This document shows positions 1 through 6,689 of a DNA stretch of 17,477 nt, piece by piece (position 1 is the stretch's first letter; each line of letters opens with the position of its first letter). Made by a program: the position numbers and the translations under genes. The DNA is from an uncultured Gemmatimonadota bacterium (GTDB lineage: Bacteria; Gemmatimonadota; Gemmatimonadetes; Gemmatimonadales; GWC2-71-9). The stretch is taken from the NCBI GenBank assembly GCA_946479805.1, contig CAMLHP010000032.1:1-17477 (forward strand), given 5' to 3'. Under the pieces are notes generated by a model, which ran no database searches, was not told where the DNA came from, and worked only from the letters and a program-made list of their open reading frames with translations.

Positions 1-898
1 TGGAGAACCGCTCGCCCCGGAACTGGACGAAGCCGTGGGCCCACACCCGCTCGGGAAGTGCCAGCCCCGCCGACTCCAGCATCGCGGGCCAGATGACGGC
101 ATGAAAGCGGGTGATGTCCTTGCCGATGACATGCAGCTGGGCCGGCCACTCGGCTCGCGACTCGGGAAACCGGGTCGCCGTCCAGTAGTTGGGCAGCGCG
201 TCGAACCAGACATAGGTGATCTGCCGCTCCCCCGACGACACCGGGCGGGGGAACGGCACGCCCCACGTCAGCCGCGCACGGCTGGCGGAGATGTCCTCAA
301 GACCCTGATCCAGCAGGCCCAGGATTTCGTTCCGCCGGCTCTCGGGCTGGAGGAAGTCGGGCCGGTCACGGTGGAGGTCCTGCAGGAACTGCTGATACCT
401 CGACAGCCGGAAGAACCAGTTGGTCTCCTCCACCCACTCCAGCGTGCGGGTCGGGTGCAGCACGCAATGGCCGTCGTCGATCTCGGAATCCTGCTTGAAC
501 GATTCGCAGCCGACACAATACTGGCCGGAATATGCACGCTCGTAGAAGTCGTCAGGATTGCGCTGGAAGATCCGCTCGATCAGCTCCTGCACTCCGTTAC
601 GGTGCGGCTCGGCGGTGGTGCGAATGAACTGGTCATGGGTGATGCCCAGTTCGCTCCACATCGCCTGAAAACGCTTGGCGAGCGAATCGATGAGCGCCTC
701 CGGCGTGGTGCCCTGATCGGCCGCCGTCTGTGCCACCTTCTGGCCATGCTCATCCATGCCGATGAGGAACCAGACATCGTCACCCCGAAGCCTCCGGTAC
801 CGGGCAATGGCGTCGGCACCCATCTTCTCGTAGGCGTGCCCGAGGTGCGGATCGCCATTGGCGTAGTCGATGGCGGTGGTGAGGAAGTAACGGCTCAC
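1..898 (-). CDS. metG: Methionyl-tRNA synthetase (MetRS), N-terminal part, cut by window edge
   Basis: Charges tRNA-Met with methionine in the cytoplasm. The visible 299 residues cover the class I Rossmann catalytic domain and the inserted zinc domain. The HIGH signature is H18-L-G-H21, soon after the N-terminus. A single zinc knuckle of the Thermus type is visible, C128-x2-C131 with C145-x2-H148. The window ends in the sequence GERFS after 'AHGFVQFR', which is the KMSKS loop in a variant (RFS..) form; the rest of the gene lies outside. I place the start at a GTG at 896-898 because it gives the expected N-terminus (VSRYFLTTAIDYANG). The GTG overlaps the ricT stop as GTGA, and an AGGTGA Shine-Dalgarno sits about 8 bases upstream. 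Last visible gene of the dnaE-accA-ricT-metG operon. Identity is secure. Confidence 0.96.
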   Translation of the reverse strand, partial: MSRYFLTTAIDYANGDPHLGHAYEKMGADAIARYRRLRGDDVWFLIGMDEHGQKVAQTAADQGTTPEALIDSLAKRFQAMWSELGITHDQFIRTTAEPHRNGVQELIERIFQRNPDDFYERAYSGQYCVGCESFKQDSEIDDGHCVLHPTRTLEWVEETNWFFRLSRYQQFLQDLHRDRPDFLQPESRRNEILGLLDQGLEDISASRARLTWGVPFPRPVSSGERQITYVWFDALPNYWTATRFPESRAEWPAQLHVIGKDITRFHAVIWPAMLESAGLALPERVWAHGFVQFRGERFS

Positions 899-1983
899 GA
901 CGCGTCACCTGACCCATCGTCGCCGTGGCCCCCGCTTCCGCGGCGCCTCCTCCTCCTCCTCCTTCGCCTGGGCGTGGGCGAGCTGGATGCGTCAACCGGC
1001 AACGGACCATCAGGATTGTCCGTGCTTGACGTTTCGGGTGGATCCGACGCGACATCGGTGGATCGGCGATCGGCCTTGCGGCGGTCGGGAAACTGGACTT
1101 CTCCGGTGGCCCCGTCGCGAAGCGCCGCCTGTTCCTGTTCGTCCCGAAGCTGGCTCAGCGGGATGATGCGGGATGCCTGGCCCTCGCCCCTGAGGTAGAC
1201 CCGCTCGCGGAAGATGTCGACGGCCACGACCTTCTCGGCGCCGAGCGTGGTCTGGAGGATCTTCCCCTCCTTGGGGAAGCGCTTGCGGCTGGCCACGTAG
1301 AACTCGTGCTCGTACTTGAGGCAGCAGAGGAGTCGGCCGCAGCCTCCCGAGATCTGGGTCGGATTGAGCGAGAGGTGCTGGTCCTTGGCGAGTCCGAGGT
1401 TTACCGGGGTGAGTTCCTTGAGCCACGAGGAGCAGCAGTACTCCCGGCCACATCGGCCCACTCCGGAAAGCTGGGCAGCCTCGTCCCTCACGCCGATCTG
1501 GCGCAGCTCGATCCGGGTCCGGAACTGGCTGGCGAGGTCTCGCACCAGGGTGCGGAAGTCCACCCGGCGCTCTGCGGTGAAGTAAATCGTGAGCTTGGCC
1601 CGATCCCACTGCCACTCGCAGTCACTGACCTTCATCGCGAGGTCGTGGGCCCGCACCCGTTCGATGACCTTGCGGCGAACGGTCTCCTCGGAACCGCGGG
1701 TTTCCTTCCAGGTCTCGAGGTCTTCCGGGGTGGCGCGACGGACAACGTCCCGCACCGGAGACTTCTCTCCGACGACAGCCTCGCCCACCGCACAGCCGGT
1801 GCACGCCCCGGCGCACTTCTTTTCGGCAACTGCACCGGATGCGGTGACATGGCCGAAGTCGCGACCCCGTTCGGCCTCGACCACGACCGGGTCACCGTTG
1901 CGCACCTCGTCGGCACCGGTCCAGCGGAAATAGCTTCGCCGGGTTCCCTTGAAGCGGACTTCGAGAAGAGTGCCGTCTGCCAT
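895..1983 (-). CDS. ricT: RicT/PSP1-domain Fe-S protein (YaaT family) with poly-Arg tail
   Basis: PSP1 C-terminal domain protein, 362 aa. In Bacillus subtilis RicT (YaaT) forms a Fe-S complex with RicA and RicF that helps RNase Y mature mRNAs; that role here is transferred from the family. The family core is clear: 'YFTAERRVDFRTLVRDLA', 'RIELRQIGVRDEA' and the paired cysteine motifs GRCGREYCC (C178, C183, C184) and GGCGRLLCC (C215, C220, C221). Two features differ from the Bacillus protein as I recall it: an N-terminal insert with C57-x3-C61-x2-C64, and a low-complexity C-terminal extension from about residue 285 ending in ten consecutive Arg (339-348) and a Gly/Asp-rich tip. It starts at the ATG at 1983, which shares one base with the accA stop (TGATG), and has a GAAGAGG Shine-Dalgarno. 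Its stop overlaps the metG start. Confidence 0.93.
   Translation of the reverse strand: MADGTLLEVRFKGTRRSYFRWTGADEVRNGDPVVVEAERGRDFGHVTASGAVAEKKCAGACTGCAVGEAVVGEKSPVRDVVRRATPEDLETWKETRGSEETVRRKVIERVRAHDLAMKVSDCEWQWDRAKLTIYFTAERRVDFRTLVRDLASQFRTRIELRQIGVRDEAAQLSGVGRCGREYCCSSWLKELTPVNLGLAKDQHLSLNPTQISGGCGRLLCCLKYEHEFYVASRKRFPKEGKILQTTLGAEKVVAVDIFRERVYLRGEGQASRIIPLSQLRDEQEQAALRDGATGEVQFPDRRKADRRSTDVASDPPETSSTDNPDGPLPVDASSSPTPRRRRRRRRRRGSGGHGDDGSGDAS
946..963 (-). repeat. (AGG)6 codon run inside ricT, Shine-Dalgarno-like
   Basis: On the coding strand six consecutive AGG triplets, preceded by GA-A, encode part of the Arg10 tract of RicT. The run mimics a strong anti-Shine-Dalgarno target and ends about 48 bases before the metG GTG start. 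As a trinucleotide repeat, length changes would keep the reading frame. Any effect on ribosome pausing or metG translation is inference. Confidence 0.7.
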
Positions 1984-2942
1984 CAGGCCTCTTCGTGGAC
2001 GCCCATCGCACCATACTTCTCGGCGCGACGCCGCACCAGCCGGTCGGGCTTCAGCTTGCGGAGCTCGGCCACATGGCGAATGAGCGCTGCGCGCAGCGCC
2101 TCACCCGTGGCGTCGGGATCAAGGTGGGCGGCGCCGAGAGCTTCGGGGATGATCTCGTCCACCACCTTGAACTCCAGCAGGTCGGGCGCGGTGAGCTTGA
2201 GTGCCTCGGCGGCACGCGCGCGCTGGGAGGCGTCCTTCCAGAGAATCGCGGCGCAGCCCTCGGGAGATATCACGGAGTACACCGAGTTCTCGAGCATCAA
2301 CACCCGGTCGGCAACTCCAAGTGCCAGCGCCCCGCCCGAGCCGCCCTCGCCGATCACCACCGCGACGGTGGCGGTGGGTAGTGCGCTCATCTCCAGGATG
2401 TTGCGCGCCAGCGCTTCGCTCTGGCCCCGCTCCTCGGCGCCAAGCCCGGGATAGGCTCCCGGCGTGTCGATCAGGGTGATGACCGGCACACCGAACTTGG
2501 CGGCGAGCTTCATGAGCCTTAGCGCCTTGCGATATCCCTCGGGATGGGGCATCCCGAAATTGCGCTTGAGATTGTCCTTGGTATCGCGGCCCTTCTGGTG
2601 GCCGATGACCATCACGGTCTCGCCATCGAGGCGGGCCCAGCCGCCGACGATGGCCGGGTCATCCATGAACAGCCTGTCGCCGTGGAGCTCGATGAAGTCG
2701 GTGAAGATGCTGCTGAGGTAGTCAAGCGTGTATGGCCGGCGGGGATGGCGTGCCACCTGGACCCGCTGTATGGGCGTGAGCCCGTCGTAGATCTCGGCTC
2801 GCAGGGTTTCGAGCTTGGACTCGAGCGCCGCCACCTCGCCTGATACATCGACCCTGCTGTCCGAGCGCGACAAGTCATCGATCTGGCGCTCCAGTTCCAG
2901 GAGCGGCTTCTCGAACTCAAGGGTGTACAGGGAAGGGGGCAT
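1983..2942 (-). CDS. accA: Acetyl-CoA carboxylase carboxyltransferase subunit alpha
   Basis: Alpha subunit of the heterotetrameric carboxyltransferase that moves CO2 from biotinylated AccB to acetyl-CoA, giving malonyl-CoA for fatty acid synthesis. At 319 aa it is the normal length of bacterial AccA. It shows the family's N-terminal helical segment (FEKPLLELERQIDDL), the 'ELHGDRLFMDDPAIVGG' region, 'GHQKGRDTKDNLKRNFGMP', 'TPGAYPGLGAEERGQSEA' and the oxyanion-hole glycines 'IGEGGSGGALALGVAD', followed by 'SVISPEGCAAILWKD'. The start ATG lies 3 bases after the dnaE stop, and the stop shares a base with the ricT start, so translation is probably coupled. dnaE-accA adjacency is common in bacteria. 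The beta subunit gene accD is not in the window. Confidence 0.97.
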   Translation of the reverse strand: MPPSLYTLEFEKPLLELERQIDDLSRSDSRVDVSGEVAALESKLETLRAEIYDGLTPIQRVQVARHPRRPYTLDYLSSIFTDFIELHGDRLFMDDPAIVGGWARLDGETVMVIGHQKGRDTKDNLKRNFGMPHPEGYRKALRLMKLAAKFGVPVITLIDTPGAYPGLGAEERGQSEALARNILEMSALPTATVAVVIGEGGSGGALALGVADRVLMLENSVYSVISPEGCAAILWKDASQRARAAEALKLTAPDLLEFKVVDEIIPEALGAAHLDPDATGEALRAALIRHVAELRKLKPDRLVRRRAEKYGAMGVHEEA

Positions 2943-2945
2943 GCC

Positions 2946-5900
2946 TCAGTTGGCCTTCACGTAGTGGACAGCGTCCGGACCCAGCAGGTCACGGAGGGCC
3001 CTCAGGAGGTCCTCATCGGCCGCGACGCGAACGCGACGGGCGCGGAGGCGTACCGCCTCTCCGTTCCCGTCGCTCCACTCAATATACAGCGGGGTGGGGC
3101 CCGGATGCGCCGAGCATAGTGCTGCGGCCGACCGCATGGTGTCCGCGGGCGGCGCTCCCGGCAGCCGCCAGCGGAGGCTCAGCGCCACCGCGCCGCTCTC
3201 CCGCAGCTCGGCCAGCAAGCTGGCGTTCTCGACCAGGAATGGGGCCCGGTCCTCGCCCCGGTCCCGGTCGCTGAATCCGCCGGCAAGCAGCATGGATGCA
3301 TCAGCCCGTATGACCTGGTTGAGCCGGGCCCAGGCATCGGGGAACACGATTGCATCAGCGGTGCCGTGGAAGTCCTCCAGCACCAGGCGGGCGTACTCCT
3401 TGCCGGTCTTCTTCGAGATCTGCCGCTTGACCTGGGTCACCACCGCCCCGATGGTCACCGGGTGCTCGCTCCACTCCTGGAGCGTGGCCGTGGTGCGGGT
3501 GCCGAAGAGCTCGACTTCGCTCCGGAACCTTTCCAGCGGATGTCCCGAGATGAAGAACCCGAGCACTTCCTTTTCCTTCGCCAGCCTTTCGGCCTCGGAC
3601 CACGGCGCGAGGTCGGGCAGCGCACCGGTGTGCTCCCGCGCGGGCGGGCCCTCACCAAACAGCGAGACCTGTCCCGCCTCGCGTTCGGCCTGCAGCAGCG
3701 CCGCCTCGGCCAGCGCGTGCTCCAGCGCTGAGGTCAACTGCCGTCGATTTCCGCCGAGGCCGTCGCATGCGCCTGCCGCCACCAGTGACTCCAGCACCCG
3801 CTTGTTGCAGAGGCGGAGGTCCACCCGCTCCACCAGGTCTGCCAGCGTGGTGAACGGCTTCTCGTCCCGCGCGGCGATGATCGAGTGGATCGCGCCTTCA
3901 CCCACGTTGCGGATCGCGCCCAGCCCGAAGCGGACCCGCCGGTCGCCCACCACGGTGAACTTGAACCCCGACTCGTTCACGTCGGGCGCCAGGATCTCGA
4001 TGCCGAGGCTCCTCGCCTCGTTGATGTACTGCACCACCTTGTCGGTGTTGCCGATTTCGGCCGACAGCAGCGCCGCCATGAACTCGGCGGGGTAGTGGGC
4101 CTTGAGCCACGCGGTCTGGTAGGCCAGGACCGAGTAGGCCACCGAGTGCGACTTGTTGAACCCGTAGCGGCCGAAGGTCTCGATCTGGGCCGCAAGCTCC
4201 TCGGCCAGTTTCTTCGGGTGACCCTGGGCCACCGCGCGCTCGACGAACCGGCCTAGTTCCTTTCGGATGAGCTCGGCGTCCTTCTTTCCCACCGCCTTCC
4301 GGAGCACGTCCGCCTCTGCCAGCGAGAAGCCCGCCAGAACGTTGGCGATCCGCATCACCTGTTCCTGATAGGTGATGACGCCGTAGGTGGGCTCGAGCAC
4401 TTCCTCCAGCAGCGGGTGCGGATACGTCACCTTCTCCTGGCCCAGCTTTCGCCGGATGAACACCGTATGCATCCCGGTGTCGAGCGGGCCGGGGCGGAGC
4501 AGCGCGTTGGACGCCACCAGGTCGTCGAACCGGTCGCACTTCATCGCGCGGAGTGTTTCGGTGGCCAGCGGCGACTCGAACTGGAATACGCCGGCGGTGC
4601 GGCCGTCCCGCAGCATCTCGTACACGGCGGGGTCGTCGAACTCGAGGGCATCCAGGTCAACGGTGCGGCCATGCCGCTCGGAAATCGCCTTCACGGCATC
4701 ATGGATGACCGTGAGGGTCTTGAGGCCGAGCAGGTCCATCTTGAGCATGCCGACCTTTTCGAGCGGACCCATCTCGAACTGTGTGATGATGGCGTCCTCG
4801 CCCGATCCCGCGGCGCCGGCCCCCCGCGTTGGTGCGGTGCACACCGGCACGTAGTCGGTCAGCGGGCCCGGCGCGATCACCACACCCGCGGCGTGGACCG
4901 AGAGGTGGCGGCTGATTCCCTCGATGCGGGAACTGAGCGCCATCAGGCGCTGGTACGCGGAGTTCCCCCGCACCAGCTCCTTGAGCTCGTCCACCTTCTC
5001 GACCGCCTCGGGTATGGACAGGCTGTATGCCGGCCCCGACGGGATCAGCTTGGTGAGCCGGTCGGCTTCACCTGGAGGAATTCGCAGCACCCGCGCCACG
5101 TCCTTGACTGCAGCCCGCGCCTTCATGGTGCCGAAGGTGACGATCTGGCCCACGCTCTCACGGCCATAGCGCTCGCGCACGTACTCGATGACCTCGCCCC
5201 GGCGCTCGAAGCAGAAGTCCACGTCGATGTCGGGCATCGACACGCGCTCGGGATTGAGGAAGCGCTCGAACAGGAGGTCGAACTTGAGGGGACAGACGTT
5301 GGTGATGCCAAGCGAGTACGCCACCAGCGAGCCGGCGGCCGATCCGCGCCCCGGACCCACCGGAATTCCGCGGTCTCGTGCGGCCTGGATGAAGTCCTGG
5401 ACGATCAGGAAGTATCCGGCATAGCCCGCGCCGTTGATGACCGACAGCTCGTAGTCCAGCCGGGCCCGGGCATCGGGCGGGAGCGGCGTGCCATAGCGCC
5501 TCGCGGCGCCCTCCTCAGCCAGCCGGGCCAGCAGTTCCTCGTCGGTGGCGACATCGGCCGGGCGCGGGAAGCTCGGCAGGAAGTACCGCTTCTCGAAGTC
5601 GAACTCGCAGCGCTCCGCCACCAGCTGGGTGTTGGAGATCGCATCAGGCTGTCCGGGGAAGAGAGCCCGCATTTCAGCTTCGCTCTTGACGTACGACTCG
5701 GTTCCGGTGAATCGAAATCGCTTGGGGTCGTCAAGGTCGCTGCCGGTGCCAATCGCAAGCAGGACGTCGTGGCTTTCCGCGTCCTCGCGCCGCAGGTAGT
5801 GCGCATCATTGGTGGCAACCACACCCAGGCCGAGGTCGCGCCCCAGCGCCAGCATGCCCTCCTCGACGATTCGCTCCTCTGCGATGCCATGCTTCTGGAT

Positions 5901-6425
5901 CTCGAGCCAGAAGTTTTCCGGTCCGAAGACGCGGGAAAACCATGACGCACTCTCGCGGGCCAGGTCATACCTTTCCTGGCGGAGATGCAGCGCCACTTCG
6001 CCTGACATGCAGGCGGCCAGGCACACGATGCCCTCGGAGTACTGCTCCAGCACCTCGCGGTCGATGCGGGGACGGCGGTAGAAGCCTTCGAGGTAACCGA
6101 TCGAGCTGAGCCGGACGAGGTTGCGGTAGCCGGTGCGGTTGCGGGCCAGCAGTACCAGATGGCTGTACGCCGCCGGCGCGCCGGGGTGCTTTTCCCGGGC
6201 CTGGCGGGGGCCGAACGCAAGGTAGGCCTCAAAGCCCAGTATGGGACGGATCCCGGCCGCCCTGGACGCTTCGTGGAAGCTCCACGCCGCGTGCAGGTTG
6301 CCATGATCCGTCACCGCCAGCGAGTCCATGCCCAGCTTCTTGACGTGTTTCACCAGCTCGTCGATCCGGCTGGCCCCGTCCAGGAGGGAGTATTCGCTGT
6401 GGGTGTGGAGGTGTGCGAAAGCCAT
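2946..6425 (-). CDS. dnaE: DNA polymerase III subunit alpha (DnaE1 type) with intact PHP domain
   Basis: Replicative C-family polymerase, 1159 aa. Domains: PHP (about 4-270); palm/thumb/fingers with 'PGRGSAAGSLVAY' (358-370) and catalytic Asp in MPDIDVDFC (D401, D403) and KMDLLGLKT (D564); helix-hairpin-helix and tau-binding regions; QVSLF at 919-923, which fits the beta-clamp-binding motif; and an OB fold about 985-1070. The PHP ligands look complete: H7, H9, D16, D40-H41, E66, H89, C139, D207 and H209, several of which E. coli has lost. The start ATG at 6425 gives the family N-terminus MAFAHLHTHSEYS. The reading frame stays open a further 66 codons upstream, but that stretch resembles no DnaE and includes a hairpin. 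No clear Shine-Dalgarno is visible. First gene of the minus-strand operon. Confidence 0.97.
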   Translation of the reverse strand: MAFAHLHTHSEYSLLDGASRIDELVKHVKKLGMDSLAVTDHGNLHAAWSFHEASRAAGIRPILGFEAYLAFGPRQAREKHPGAPAAYSHLVLLARNRTGYRNLVRLSSIGYLEGFYRRPRIDREVLEQYSEGIVCLAACMSGEVALHLRQERYDLARESASWFSRVFGPENFWLEIQKHGIAEERIVEEGMLALGRDLGLGVVATNDAHYLRREDAESHDVLLAIGTGSDLDDPKRFRFTGTESYVKSEAEMRALFPGQPDAISNTQLVAERCEFDFEKRYFLPSFPRPADVATDEELLARLAEEGAARRYGTPLPPDARARLDYELSVINGAGYAGYFLIVQDFIQAARDRGIPVGPGRGSAAGSLVAYSLGITNVCPLKFDLLFERFLNPERVSMPDIDVDFCFERRGEVIEYVRERYGRESVGQIVTFGTMKARAAVKDVARVLRIPPGEADRLTKLIPSGPAYSLSIPEAVEKVDELKELVRGNSAYQRLMALSSRIEGISRHLSVHAAGVVIAPGPLTDYVPVCTAPTRGAGAAGSGEDAIITQFEMGPLEKVGMLKMDLLGLKTLTVIHDAVKAISERHGRTVDLDALEFDDPAVYEMLRDGRTAGVFQFESPLATETLRAMKCDRFDDLVASNALLRPGPLDTGMHTVFIRRKLGQEKVTYPHPLLEEVLEPTYGVITYQEQVMRIANVLAGFSLAEADVLRKAVGKKDAELIRKELGRFVERAVAQGHPKKLAEELAAQIETFGRYGFNKSHSVAYSVLAYQTAWLKAHYPAEFMAALLSAEIGNTDKVVQYINEARSLGIEILAPDVNESGFKFTVVGDRRVRFGLGAIRNVGEGAIHSIIAARDEKPFTTLADLVERVDLRLCNKRVLESLVAAGACDGLGGNRRQLTSALEHALAEAALLQAEREAGQVSLFGEGPPAREHTGALPDLAPWSEAERLAKEKEVLGFFISGHPLERFRSEVELFGTRTTATLQEWSEHPVTIGAVVTQVKRQISKKTGKEYARLVLEDFHGTADAIVFPDAWARLNQVIRADASMLLAGGFSDRDRGEDRAPFLVENASLLAELRESGAVALSLRWRLPGAPPADTMRSAAALCSAHPGPTPLYIEWSDGNGEAVRLRARRVRVAADEDLLRALRDLLGPDAVHYVKAN

Positions 6426-6465
6426 CAGATGCGCCCGCTTCTTGCGGCAGAGCCCCGGTCCGGCT

Positions 6466-6491
6466 GCCTGCCCCGCTCTTGGCGGGCAGGC
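6466..6491. repeat. GC-rich hairpin in the dnaE upstream region
   Basis: Imperfect palindrome: the arm at 6466-6476 pairs with the arm at 6482-6491 through 10 base pairs with one bulged C, and the loop is TCTTG. It lies about 40 bases upstream of the dnaE ATG, so it would fall in a dnaE leader, and about 200 bases upstream of the divergent protease. There is no T-tract, so it is not a canonical terminator. It could be a regulatory hairpin or a dispersed REP-like palindrome; one window cannot tell which. Confidence 0.6.
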
Positions 6492-6515
6492 GGCTCGCAA
6501 AACGCCATTGAGGCG

Positions 6516-6526
6516 CCCAATTTGGG
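6516..6526. repeat. Short palindrome between divergent dnaE and protease genes
   Basis: Perfect inverted repeat CCCAA-T-TTGGG, 5-base arms around one base, in the 264-base divergent spacer. It could be a small operator, but a site this short can occur by chance. Confidence 0.25.
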
Positions 6527-6616
6527 GGTCAATCCGACCGTTCGGGCCGGTGACGCAAGCAGCCTGAAGGCCCTCTGGTCGTGGTTCACGGCGGAAGGTA
6601 TGGACCGCCTCCGCGA

Positions 6617-6645
6617 TTGTCAAAAACCGTTGCTGCGCCTAGGCT
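6617..6645 (+). promoter_or_regulatory. Candidate sigma70-type promoter for the lipoprotein protease
   Basis: TTGTCA (6617-6622, five of six matches to TTGACA) is followed after 17 bases by TAGGCT (6640-6645, three of six matches to TATAAT). A start of transcription near 6652 would leave a leader of about 38 bases before the GTG at 6690. The site lies downstream of the alternative ATG at 6600, which argues against that ATG. The -10 is weak, so this is a candidate only. Confidence 0.4.
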
Positions 6646-6689
6646 TGAACAGCACCGACCAACCGCTGCCAGCAGCGGGGAGCGATTCC

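Noticed and set aside
35..1198. Open reading frame of 387 codons on the plus strand over metG and ricT
   Set aside because: Both genes on the other strand are clearly real, so this is a shadow.
1306..2454. Open reading frame of 382 codons on the plus strand over ricT and accA
   Set aside because: Antisense to conserved Fe-S and carboxyltransferase motifs; no independent support.
4416..5945. Open reading frame of 509 codons on the plus strand opposite dnaE
   Set aside because: It lies entirely over the certain dnaE gene, shows no recognisable domain, and long antisense frames are expected in GC-rich DNA.
6505..6533. TTGACC / CAATGG as a dnaE promoter on the minus strand
   Set aside because: The -35 is fair but the -10 has almost no match; kept out of the feature list.
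6426..6623. 66-codon N-terminal extension of dnaE
   Set aside because: The extension matches no DnaE N-terminus and includes the hairpin at 6466-6491; the ATG at 6425 gives the family start.
6159..6689. Upstream extension of the lipoprotein protease frame, including ATG at 6600
   Set aside because: It would bury the lipoprotein signal peptide, overlap dnaE, and place the start upstream of the candidate promoter; GTG 6690 has a good Shine-Dalgarno.
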